Assembly: GCA_022826925.1 (NCBI GenBank)
Contig: JAJDTX010000030.1
Span: forward strand, 1-40,943
DNA from: Bryobacterales bacterium
GTDB lineage: Bacteria > Acidobacteriota > Terriglobia > Bryobacterales > UBA6623
Reading direction: 5' to 3'
Length of the DNA stretch: 40,943 nucleotides
Part shown: piece after piece, positions 34,207 through 40,943 of the stretch
Numbering within the stretch: position 1 is the stretch's first letter
Layout of the letters: every line of letters starts with the position of its first letter
The notes under the pieces: model-generated
Told to the model about the DNA's origin: nothing
The model's input: the letters and a program-made list of their open reading frames with translations, nothing else
Databases searched by the model: none
Made by a program: the position numbers and the translations under genes

Positions 34207-34632
34207 CCAAGCGGCTTCGCCCGGAGCCGGGGTCAGTTTCCGGATATCGGTCGGCCGGACCGATTCAGGCCCCGGCGGCCATGTCGCGCTCTGGCTTGCG
34301 GGTTAGTGTCCGCGCTCCGGCCAGCTCGAGAGCGATCGGCCGGGTCCGATTGAATCGCTTTCGCGGGCCTGCGAGAACCGCCGCGGCCGGCTGCGCTGCC
34401 AGGGGCAGGCTTGACCGATGGCATGGAAATGCAGACCAGCCGCGCGTGTCCGCGCTGTGCCGCCGGCAGCTTCGCGTTCCCCGGCCTTGAGCCGGAGCGG
34501 ACACTACTGGCGCTTGGATCTGGCGCCTCGCGCCACCTCAGAAACGCTCAGATTAGTCGGTTTCGCCAATATCTACCAAGCTTATGCAATATAACTTGAT
34601 ATAAATAGACTCAACTTTTTTTAGCCAAACGC
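34207..34632. other. Intergenic upstream of hsp20, no certain gene
   Basis: 426 bp. A frame at 34411-34599 (plus) encodes a 62-residue product with one CPRC pair, but it lacks a partner CxxC and a ribosome binding site, so I do not call it. The last 80 bp (34555-34632) are clearly AT-rich compared with the surroundings, as expected just upstream of a strong promoter. Confidence 0.5.
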
Positions 34633-34660
34633 TTGACATACTCTCTGGGGCGTGTATACT
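34633..34660 (+). promoter_or_regulatory. Near-consensus sigma-70-type promoter of hsp20
   Basis: TTGACA (34633-34638), a 16-nt spacer, and TATACT (34655-34660), preceded by an AT-rich tract with a run of seven T. The transcription start is expected near 34667, giving a leader of about 33 nt with AGGAG before ATG 34700. The pattern is housekeeping-like; I see neither a clear sigma-32 motif nor a CIRCE inverted repeat. Confidence 0.75.
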
Positions 34661-34665
34661 GAGCA

Positions 34666-34682
34666 TGAAAGCGATGCTTTCA
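34666..34682 (+). promoter_or_regulatory. Hairpin at the 5' end of the hsp20 leader
   Basis: TGAAAGC (34666-34672) and GCTTTCA (34676-34682) form a perfect 7-bp stem around the loop GAT, right at the expected transcript 5' end and ending before the ribosome binding site. It could stabilise the mRNA or bind a regulator. It does not cover the ribosome binding site, so it is not an obvious RNA thermometer. Confidence 0.45.
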
Positions 34683-34699
34683 CCGAGAAAGGAGACAAC

Positions 34700-35098
34700 A
34701 TGCACATGCTTCAACACACACCGTTCAACCCTTGGAGGCCCGCCTTCCGTCTGTTGGGCGGGGCCGCGGGTCCGTCCAGCTGGCTGCCGGCGTTCGACAT
34801 CGCCGACACCGACGGCGCAGTCGTTCTGCGCGGCGACCTCCCCGGTATCCCTCAAGAGGACATCGAGGTGCGCATCGAGGACGACGTCTTGACCGTGCGC
34901 GGCGAGCGCAAGCGCGCCGAGAAGGCCGAGGGCGTCGCGCGCAGCGAGCGCGCATTCGGCAGGTTCGAGCGCACGTTCCGCTTGGCGGACAGCATTGACG
35001 CCGATGGCGTCAAGGCGTCCTTCACCAACGGCGTGCTCGAGCTGACCTTGCCCAAGCGCGAGCCTGCGGACTCCAGCCGCCTGATCCCGATCAACTGA
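34700..35098 (+). CDS. hsp20: Small heat-shock protein (Hsp20/alpha-crystallin)
   Basis: A 132-residue ATP-independent holdase that keeps unfolding proteins soluble in the cytoplasm. The alpha-crystallin domain spans about residues 29-122: PAFDIADTDGAVVLRGDLPG, DIEVRIEDDVLTVRGERK, RFERTFRLADSIDADGV, and the signature ASFTNGVLELTLPKRE. The C-terminal tail ends with RLIPI, an IxI-like motif used in oligomer assembly. ATG 34700 has AGGAG at good spacing, and the promoter at 34633-34660 excludes longer starts. clpB follows on the same strand after a 104-bp gap that contains a strong hairpin. Together they form a heat-stress pair in which Hsp20 holds proteins for ClpB-mediated recovery. Confidence 0.94.
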   Translation: MHMLQHTPFNPWRPAFRLLGGAAGPSSWLPAFDIADTDGAVVLRGDLPGIPQEDIEVRIEDDVLTVRGERKRAEKAEGVARSERAFGRFERTFRLADSIDADGVKASFTNGVLELTLPKREPADSSRLIPIN

Positions 35099-35111
35099 TC
35101 CGCAGCCACAA

Positions 35112-35151
35112 GGCGGGGCGGGCGCGGGGGCTGTCCCCGGCCCGCCCCGCC
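35112..35151 (+). terminator. Very stable GC-rich hairpin between hsp20 and clpB
   Basis: GGCGGGGCGGGC (35112-35123) and GCCCGCCCCGCC (35140-35151) pair perfectly over 12 bp, and CGGGG (35125-35129) pairs with CCCCG (35135-35139) inside it. The result is a nearly continuous 17-bp stem with a small loop. It begins 14 nt after the hsp20 stop. No T-run follows, so rather than a strict terminator it is probably a 3'-end stabiliser of hsp20 mRNA or a partial attenuator that sets the hsp20 to clpB ratio. Confidence 0.6.
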
Positions 35152-35202
35152 CCGCGGCGCGAGCCAAGAGCGTCGAGCCAGGTCCGATAGAGGGTACAAG
35201 CC

Positions 35203-37845
35203 ATGATTCCATTCGAGCGGTTCACCCAGAAAGCCCAGGAAGCCGTCCGGCAGACACAGCTGCTTGCCGCAGAGGCCGATCACCAGACCTTGCAGCCCGC
35301 GCACCTGCTTGCGGCGCTCGCAGCGGAAGAGAACGGCATCGTTCAAGCCGTCTTGGCCAAGCTCGGCATCTCCGCCGACGACACCGCCGCCAAGCTGCGA
35401 CCCGTCTTGGACGCCATACCCTCCGTGCGCGGCGTCGCCGGCGGGACGCACCTGGACCAGGCGCTGCAGGCGGTCTTCGCGCGGGCGGAGAAAGAGGCGC
35501 GCCAGTTCAAGGACGACTATGTCTCCACCGAGCATCTGCTGCTGGCCGTCAGCGTTCAGAAGCGCGACCCCGCAGGCAAGCTGCTGGAGGAACTGGGGGC
35601 GACCCACGAGGCCATCCTGCAAGCGCTGGCCTCCATCCGCGGGACCCAGCGGGTCAGCGACCAGAACCCCGAGGACAAGTACCAGGCTCTCGAGCGCTAC
35701 GCCCTCGACCTTACCGAGCAAGCCCGGCAAGGCAAGCTCGACCCGGTGATCGGGCGCGACGAGGAGATCCGCAGGGTGATCCAAGTGCTCTCGCGCCGCA
35801 CCAAGAACAATCCCGTCCTCATTGGCGAGCCCGGCGTGGGCAAGACCGCCATCGCGGAAGGCCTCGCCCAGAGGATCGTCAATGGCGACGTGCCCGAATC
35901 GCTCAAGGACAAGCGCCTGGTGGCACTGGACCTGCCTTCGATGGTGGCCGGCACGAAGTTCCGGGGCGAGTTCGAGGAGCGCCTGAAGGCCGTGTTGCGC
36001 GAGATCGAAGAGGCCAACGGCGCCGTCGTGTGCTTCATTGACGAATTGCACACCCTTGTTGGGGCGGGTGCCGTCGAGGGCTCGATGGACGCGGCCAACA
36101 TGCTCAAGCCCGCGCTTGCTCGCGGGCAGCTGCGCTGCGTCGGGGCGACCACCCTGAACGAGTACCGCCGGCACGTCGAGAAGGACGCCGCCCTCGAGCG
36201 ACGCTTCCAGACCGTGTTGGTCGAGCAGCCCTCAGTCGAGGACACCATCGCGATCTTGCGGGGGCTGAAGGAAACCTACGAGATCCACCACTCGGTGCGC
36301 TACCGAGACGCCGCGCTGGTGGCCGCAGCGACACTGTCGGATCGCTACATCAGCGACCGCTTCCTGCCGGACAAGGCGATCGACTTGGTCGACGAGGCCG
36401 GCGCGACGCTCCGGATGCAGGTGGACTCCGTGCCGGTCGAGGTCGACCGCATGGAGCGCAAGGTGATCCAGCTCGAGATCGAGCGCCAGGCGCTCCAGAA
36501 GGAGGGCGACCAGGCTTCGGCCGAGCGCCTCGCGGCCGTCGAGAGCCAGCTGGAAGAGCTGCGCGCCGAGTCGTCGCTGTTGCGTCAGCAGTGGCAGCGC
36601 GAGAAGGAGCAGATCAACGAGGTCAAGCGGCTCAAGGAGGAGATCGAGCGGCTGCGCAACGCGCAGGAGGCCGCGGCCCGCGAAGGCAACCTCGCCGCCG
36701 CATCCGAGATCCGCTACGGCCAGCTGGTCAAGGCGGAGCAGGAGTTAGGCAGGGCGACTGCCGAGCTCGAGTCGCGGCGCGGCGACAGCGCTCTTTCCCA
36801 GGGAGAGGTGGTCGAGGAGGATATCGCCCGCATCGTAGCCAAGTGGACGGGCATTCCCGTGGCCAAGATGCTGCAGGGGGAGGTGGAAAAGCTCGTTCAC
36901 ATGGACGACGCGCTGCGCGCCAAGGTCATCGGGCAAGACAGCGCTGTCAGCTCGGTGTCGAACGCCGTGCGCCGCAGCCGCGCCGGACTGAGCGATCCGG
37001 ATCGCCCGATCGGGACCTTCGTCTTCTTAGGCCCGACCGGCGTGGGCAAGACCGAGCTGGCGCAGGCGCTGGCGGAGTTCCTGTTCGATTCGCGCAAGGC
37101 GATGGTCCGCGTGGACATGTCGGAGTACATGGAAAAGCACTCCGTCTCCCGCATGATCGGCGCCCCGCCGGGCTATGTGGGCCACGACGAGGGGGGCCAG
37201 CTGACCGAGCACGTGCGCCGCTCGCCGTACTCGGTCGTCCTGCTCGATGAGATCGAGAAGGCGCACCCAGACGTGTTCAACGTCTTGCTGCAGGTGTTGG
37301 AGGACGGCCGGCTCACCGATGGCAAGGGCCGGACAGTCAGCTTCGCCAACACGGTCATCGTCATGACCTCCAATGTCGGCTCCCAAGACATCCTCGGCAG
37401 CGGCTCCATAGGCTTCTCGCTGACCGACCGGGCCGGAGGGGATCACGGCGGCATGCGCCGCAGCCTCCTCGACGAGCTGGGGCGGACGTTTCGTCCCGAG
37501 TTCCTCAACCGGGTCGACGACATCATCGTTTTCAACAACCTGCGAAAGGAGGATCTCGACACGATCGTCGAATTGCAGCTCGCGCGGGTGAAGGCTTTGC
37601 TGGCTGACAAGCGCTTGGCGCTCGAGGTCAGCTCGGCCGCCAAGCAGCTGCTGGTCAGCCAGGGCTATGACCAGCAGTTCGGCGCCAGGCCGATGAAGCG
37701 GGCCATCCAGAGGCTCATTCAGGATCCGCTGGCCTTGGCCGTGCTCGAGGGGCGCTTCGGCGCAGGGGACACCGTGAGCGTGGAACGAGACGGTGACTCG
37801 ATGCGCTTTGCCCTGGTTCCTGCCTTGCAAGCCCTGGCCTCCTGA
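35203..37845 (+). CDS. clpB: ATP-dependent disaggregase ClpB
   Basis: ClpB extracts polypeptides from aggregates together with DnaK. It has 880 residues, normal for ClpB. The N-domain (1-145) begins [19 protein letters not shown]. The first AAA+ domain has Walker A GEPGVGKT (208-215) and Walker B CFIDE (277-281). A long charged coiled-coil middle domain (about 410-525) distinguishes ClpB from ClpA/ClpC. The second AAA+ domain has GPTGVGKT (610-617) and [16 protein letters not shown]. The C-terminal domain includes [16 protein letters not shown]. The start at ATG 35203 has GAGGG upstream. Transcription is probably shared with hsp20 through the hairpin region. Confidence 0.97.
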   Translation: MIPFERFTQKAQEAVRQTQLLAAEADHQTLQPAHLLAALAAEENGIVQAVLAKLGISADDTAAKLRPVLDAIPSVRGVAGGTHLDQALQAVFARAEKEARQFKDDYVSTEHLLLAVSVQKRDPAGKLLEELGATHEAILQALASIRGTQRVSDQNPEDKYQALERYALDLTEQARQGKLDPVIGRDEEIRRVIQVLSRRTKNNPVLIGEPGVGKTAIAEGLAQRIVNGDVPESLKDKRLVALDLPSMVAGTKFRGEFEERLKAVLREIEEANGAVVCFIDELHTLVGAGAVEGSMDAANMLKPALARGQLRCVGATTLNEYRRHVEKDAALERRFQTVLVEQPSVEDTIAILRGLKETYEIHHSVRYRDAALVAAATLSDRYISDRFLPDKAIDLVDEAGATLRMQVDSVPVEVDRMERKVIQLEIERQALQKEGDQASAERLAAVESQLEELRAESSLLRQQWQREKEQINEVKRLKEEIERLRNAQEAAAREGNLAAASEIRYGQLVKAEQELGRATAELESRRGDSALSQGEVVEEDIARIVAKWTGIPVAKMLQGEVEKLVHMDDALRAKVIGQDSAVSSVSNAVRRSRAGLSDPDRPIGTFVFLGPTGVGKTELAQALAEFLFDSRKAMVRVDMSEYMEKHSVSRMIGAPPGYVGHDEGGQLTEHVRRSPYSVVLLDEIEKAHPDVFNVLLQVLEDGRLTDGKGRTVSFANTVIVMTSNVGSQDILGSGSIGFSLTDRAGGDHGGMRRSLLDELGRTFRPEFLNRVDDIIVFNNLRKEDLDTIVELQLARVKALLADKRLALEVSSAAKQLLVSQGYDQQFGARPMKRAIQRLIQDPLALAVLEGRFGAGDTVSVERDGDSMRFALVPALQALAS

Positions 37846-37918
37846 TGCCCCGCACGGCGGGCGCGGGACGGCCGGCACTTGCGGCCTGCGAGCGCCTGTT
37901 CGCTGATACCATGGCGGT

Positions 37919-39088
37919 TTGCGGGATTCGATCTGGAACCGGACGCTTCCGGCGGAGTCCCGCGTTGCGCTGCTGTCGTCGGACCCGCTCCCCGCGACGG
38001 CCGATGTCGCCATCATAGGCGCCGGCCTCGTCGGCCTCTGCACCGCGCTGTCGCTCAGTCGCCGGGGTGTCGGCCGGCTCGTGATAATCGATCGCACCAG
38101 CGTGTGCGGCGAATCGACAGGTGCTAGCGCCGGCGGGCTGTGGCCGGCGCACGAGTGCCTCAGCTTCGCCAGCCCCGAGATCGTCCGCAGAGCGGCGGCC
38201 CAGCACGCCGGGCTGCACGAGCGGTTTCCGTGCGATCACGTGTCCAGCGGATTGCTGGAGCTGCTGGCCGACGAAGAAGCGGCCTGGGCCGCGGACCGGG
38301 TGGACCGCACTCGTGCGGCAGGGTTCGAGGCCGAGCTGCTGGCCGGCGCAGAGCTCGCGGAGCGAGAGCCGAGGCTGCGTCATCGTGGTCCGGCGCTGCA
38401 CTTCCCCGGCGACGGTTCGATACACCCCCTGAAGCTCGCCTCCGGGATCGCTGCGTGGTTGCGCCGGCGCGGCGCCTGCATGTGCCTGGGAGAGGAAGTG
38501 CGAGACGTGTCGTCGGACGGTCCCGTCATCACGACCGGCGCGGGCCGGATCAGCGTCGGCAAGGTCGTGTTCGCAGCCGGGGCCTGGACGCCGCTGCTGA
38601 CACGGATGCTAGGCTGGAGCCCGCCGATCCGACCGTTGCGAGGAACCCTGATCGCAACGGACGGGCAGCCCGCTGAAACCCTTCGAAACGTGGTCATCGG
38701 GCGACATTTCTACTATTGGCAACTCGCCAGCGGGCCTCTGGCAGGGGGCGGCTCCGAGGAGGACGTGGGGTTCTGCGAGGGCTTGGACGATGCGGTCGTC
38801 GGCGCGATCCGGCAGGAGTGGAGCGGGTTGTTTCCCGCTCTGCGCGACGTGAAGTTCACCAGCGCCTGGACTGGCTTTCGGCCGCACTGCGCTGACATGC
38901 ACCCTGCCGTCGGCCCCGTGCCCGGCCAAGCGGACATGTTCGTCTCGGCCGGCCACTTCCGCAAGGGCATTCTGCTGGCGCCGCTCAGCGGAGAGCTGCT
39001 CGCGGACCAAGTGCTGGAAGGCGCCAGCCCGGAGTGGGCTCGGGCGTTCCGGCCGGATCGTTTCCCAGCCGGCGTTGTGAGGTCCTAG
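37919..39088 (+). CDS. FAD-dependent oxidoreductase (DAO/glycine-oxidase-like)
   Basis: A 389-residue flavoprotein of the D-amino-acid-oxidase superfamily. The FAD-binding Rossmann motif is DVAIIGAGLVGLCTALSLSR (residues 29-48), followed by the acidic-residue strand ending VIIDR. STGASAGGLWP resembles the second FAD contact, and KVVFAAGAWTPLL the GG/ATG motif. GFRPHCADMHPAVGPVPGQ and GHFRKGILLAPLSGELLAD complete the C-terminal FAD part. Such enzymes oxidise amines or amino or hydroxy acids; the exact substrate is not readable. The only in-frame start before the Rossmann motif is TTG 37919; ATG 37911 is in another frame. It lies 73 bp after clpB and converges on the superoxide dismutase gene. 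Confidence 0.82.
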   Translation: MRDSIWNRTLPAESRVALLSSDPLPATADVAIIGAGLVGLCTALSLSRRGVGRLVIIDRTSVCGESTGASAGGLWPAHECLSFASPEIVRRAAAQHAGLHERFPCDHVSSGLLELLADEEAAWAADRVDRTRAAGFEAELLAGAELAEREPRLRHRGPALHFPGDGSIHPLKLASGIAAWLRRRGACMCLGEEVRDVSSDGPVITTGAGRISVGKVVFAAGAWTPLLTRMLGWSPPIRPLRGTLIATDGQPAETLRNVVIGRHFYYWQLASGPLAGGGSEEDVGFCEGLDDAVVGAIRQEWSGLFPALRDVKFTSAWTGFRPHCADMHPAVGPVPGQADMFVSAGHFRKGILLAPLSGELLADQVLEGASPEWARAFRPDRFPAGVVRS

Positions 39089-39111
39089 CGGTCGCGCAGT
39101 GCGAAGCCGGT

Positions 39112-39708
39112 CTAGCCTGCGGCCGCGAACCGCGCTGCCACGGCGTTCCAATCGATGACGTTGTAGAACGCCGCGATGTAGTCGGGCCTGCGGTTCTGGT
39201 AGTTCAGGTAGTAGGCGTGCTCCCACACATCGATGCCGAGGATGGGCGTGCGGCCATCCATCAGGGGCGTGTCTTGGTTGGGCGTCGATTCGACGGCCAA
39301 TCCGCCGCCATCCACGCTGAGCCAGGCCCAGCCGCTTCCGAACCGGTTGGCCGCCGCGGCCGAGAACTTCTCCTGGAATCCCGCAAAGCTGCCGAAAGCC
39401 GCGTCGATGGCCGCGGCGAGGTCTCCCGATGGCTCCCCGCCGCCCGCGCCGCTCATGACGGTCCAGAACAGCGAGTGGTTCGCGTGGCCGCCGCCGTTGT
39501 TGCGAATCGCGGGGTTGGACACCGCGTCGGCATTGGCGACCAGGTCATTGATGTCCATCTCGGCCAGCGGCGTTCCGGCCACGGCGGCGTTGAGCTTGGC
39601 CACATAGGCGGCGTGGTGCTTGCCATGGTGGATCTCCATCGTGCGCGCGTCGATGTGCGGCTCGAGCGCGCCGAAATCGTAAGGTAGGTCGGGGACCGAG
39701 AAAGCCAT
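39112..39708 (-). CDS. sodA: Superoxide dismutase, Mn-type signature
   Basis: A 198-residue enzyme that dismutates superoxide. The four metal ligands are visible: His27 (IHHGKHH), His78 (NHSLFW), Asp160 and His164 ([12 protein letters not shown]). Two features mark it as Mn-type rather than Fe-type: GGGHANHS in place of the FeSOD AQxxNH pattern, and Gln145 in STPNQDTPL. Cambialistic use of Fe is still possible. There is no signal peptide, so it is cytoplasmic. AAGGAG lies 9 nt before ATG 39708. It converges on the FAD oxidoreductase gene with a gap of 23 bp, and lies next to the secreted VOC gene on the same strand. Confidence 0.95.
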   Translation of the reverse strand: MAFSVPDLPYDFGALEPHIDARTMEIHHGKHHAAYVAKLNAAVAGTPLAEMDINDLVANADAVSNPAIRNNGGGHANHSLFWTVMSGAGGGEPSGDLAAAIDAAFGSFAGFQEKFSAAAANRFGSGWAWLSVDGGGLAVESTPNQDTPLMDGRTPILGIDVWEHAYYLNYQNRRPDYIAAFYNVIDWNAVAARFAAAG

Positions 39709-39881
39709 GCTTGGATGCTCCTTGAGGTGACGGGAAAGAAGAGACCTATGTTAGCAGGCACCGCAGCAGCGCTTCGGTTTCCCGCCCTGCAACCTGCCCG
39801 CGCTCCGGGCGAGGCCGGGCCTTGCCCGGCACCCGGACGGATTCGGCGATGTGCCAGCCGGCGGGGACTAGCCCGCGCGGC

Positions 39882-40721
39882 TCAGAACTTGTCCAGCCCC
39901 TCGGTCAGCTCGATGTAGGTGCCCCACGGATCGGTCAGGAACGCCACGGACAGGCCGGTACTCTCGCTCTTGCGGAACGGGACGTCAAACTTCACGCCTT
40001 CGGCTTCGAGCTTCTTGCAGAAGCTCTCCAGATCGTCCACTTCGAAGCCGATGTGATCCACCGCCCGGCCCTTGGTCGGTTCGACCGGTCCGTCGGCCTT
40101 GGCGAAGGTCAGCTCGATCCCCGGCACGTCGGCCTTGCGGAACGGTCCGCGCGTGCCGGGCTTGCCTCCGAAGTGCTTGACGTACCACGCTTGTGTGGCT
40201 TCGTCGTCGGCAGTGAAGATGTGGATGTGGTGGCTGTCGATGCCGTCCAGCTCCTTGTTCTCCATCAGCTCTACGCGAACGCCGTCCGGTCCCTTGGCAA
40301 ACGCCATGTACACGTTCTGGCCGGTGTTGTGGTGGACGTCCGAAGTAGCGCCGGCCACGACCTCGGTGGTGACCATCTCGATGCCCGCGGCCTTGAGCCT
40401 CGGGACTAGGCCGTGCAGGTCCGGCACCTTGAAGCCAAGGTGGTTGATGGTGCTGCCGTCGCTCTCTCCGGTCGGAGGCTTCTCCCGCAGGAACAGCAGC
40501 GTGTTGGGGAGCTTGACCACCTGCGTCTTGCCGAACTTGGCCATCCGTCCGCCGAGCAGCTCTGCCCAGAATCGCTTGTGCGCCTCGACATCGGTGACGT
40601 TGAGGTGGTGGCGCCCGACCGCGAGCGGGTTCTCGCGGGCCGCCAGCAGTTGCGCGGACACGGGGGCAGCGAGCACGAGCGCTAGGCTGCAGGTCAGAAG
40701 GGCCGGTAGTATGCGGTGCAT
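39882..40721 (-). CDS. Secreted tandem VOC (glyoxalase/dioxygenase-fold) protein
   Basis: A 279-residue exported protein from ATG 40721; the frame is open to 40778, but the later start gives a clean signal peptide (LPALLTCSLALVLAAPVSAQ). It has two vicinal-oxygen-chelate modules, about 33-150 (VGRHHLNVTDVEAHKRFWAE ... GVRVELMENKE) and 158-275 (DSHHIHIFTADDEATQAWY ... PWGTYIELTEG). His and Glu at the ends of each module are in the positions of VOC metal ligands. Exported VOC proteins of this type are frequent in Acidobacteria, and their substrate is unknown. No signal links it to the neighbouring dismutase except strand and proximity. Confidence 0.88.
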   Translation of the reverse strand: MHRILPALLTCSLALVLAAPVSAQLLAARENPLAVGRHHLNVTDVEAHKRFWAELLGGRMAKFGKTQVVKLPNTLLFLREKPPTGESDGSTINHLGFKVPDLHGLVPRLKAAGIEMVTTEVVAGATSDVHHNTGQNVYMAFAKGPDGVRVELMENKELDGIDSHHIHIFTADDEATQAWYVKHFGGKPGTRGPFRKADVPGIELTFAKADGPVEPTKGRAVDHIGFEVDDLESFCKKLEAEGVKFDVPFRKSESTGLSVAFLTDPWGTYIELTEGLDKF

Positions 40722-40943
40722 GACGCCATCGAGTGTAGCAGCGGCCCCGCGGCAGACCCGGCGAAATAATTTCCGCAAAGACTTGCGCGCGGGCGGGTGC
40801 GGGTGCTAGGGTGGTTGTTAGACGGCGGCCTGCTGGGGCGTTGGTGCCCTTGGGCCGCTGTTTTGCGCGCGCCGCGAGGCGCGAGCGAGGCTGGCCCGCC
40901 GCGGGGACCGGCCGGGGGGGCTCTTCCGGGGGCCTGTCCGGGC

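Noticed and set aside
34411..34599. Small open frame with a CPRC motif
   Set aside because: It has a TTG start, no ribosome binding site, only one CxxC pair and no known homologue; it lies just upstream of the hsp20 promoter.
34652..34699. Longer start for hsp20
   Set aside because: The extra codons begin inside the promoter, upstream of the likely transcription start, and ATG 34700 has AGGAG at good distance.
37911..37918. Possible frameshift at the start of the FAD oxidoreductase
   Set aside because: ATG 37911 is out of frame, but a TTG at 37919 is in frame and the whole protein reads without interruption, so no error is needed.
1..40943. CRISPR arrays, tRNA or rRNA genes, phage or defence systems
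   Set aside because: I looked for regularly spaced repeats, conserved RNA motifs, integrases, nuclease-methylase pairs and toxin-antitoxin pairs and found none that I could support.
40722..40943. Possible structured RNA or gene at the right edge
   Set aside because: The sequence is very GC-rich with runs of G, but I recognise no RNA family and no protein with a start codon; compositional bias explains the apparent pairing.

Overview
The window is GC-rich, densely coded and intact, and looks like the chromosome of an acidobacterium of the Solibacter/Bryobacter type. The basis is a protein ending in the Solibacter-type C-terminal domain (TIGR03437), two large TonB-dependent receptors that start with a carboxypeptidase-regulatory-like domain, a PSD1/DUF1549 cytochrome protein paired with a DUF1501 protein, two secreted sulfatases and a secreted glyoxalase-fold protein. 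Planctomycetes and Verrucomicrobia share some of these families, so the phylum call is an inference. I see no rRNA, tRNA, CRISPR array, phage genes or transposase gene.

Layout. 1-292: Uma2-family protein, cut by the left edge. 630-5946: Tat-exported sulfatase divergent from TonB-dependent receptor 1. 6419-13525: a minus-strand drug-efflux operon (TetR regulator, outer-membrane channel, adaptor, RND pump) behind a strong promoter with a palindromic operator, followed by a small membrane/coiled-coil protein. 13725-19423: minus-strand housekeeping genes (PhnB-like protein, secreted conserved protein, secreted esterase translationally coupled to rsmI, and dciA-gatC-gatA). 19447-19628: a short element bounded by 23-bp inverted repeats. 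19760-24716: plus-strand cupin, atypical SDR, and a 1234-residue NHL-repeat protein whose Solibacter C-terminal domain is interrupted by a repeated module. 24763-29523: TonB-dependent receptor 2 downstream of a second sulfatase, both minus. 29764-34206: PSD1 cytochrome protein and DUF1501 protein, plus. 34633-37845: hsp20 and clpB, with a near-consensus promoter before hsp20 and a large hairpin between them. 37919-40721: FAD oxidoreductase, Mn-type superoxide dismutase and secreted VOC protein. 40722-40943 shows no gene.

How they fit together. Sulfatases, TonB receptors and the PSD1/DUF1501 pair suggest a cell that takes up and processes complex, possibly sulfated, organic matter. The efflux operon, chaperones and superoxide dismutase are stress functions. 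Most genes belong to known families. The less ordinary points are the interrupted C-terminal domain of the NHL protein, the inverted-repeat element upstream of dciA, the SDR without its catalytic Tyr and Lys, the hairpin between hsp20 and clpB, and the repeated sulfatase/receptor pairing.
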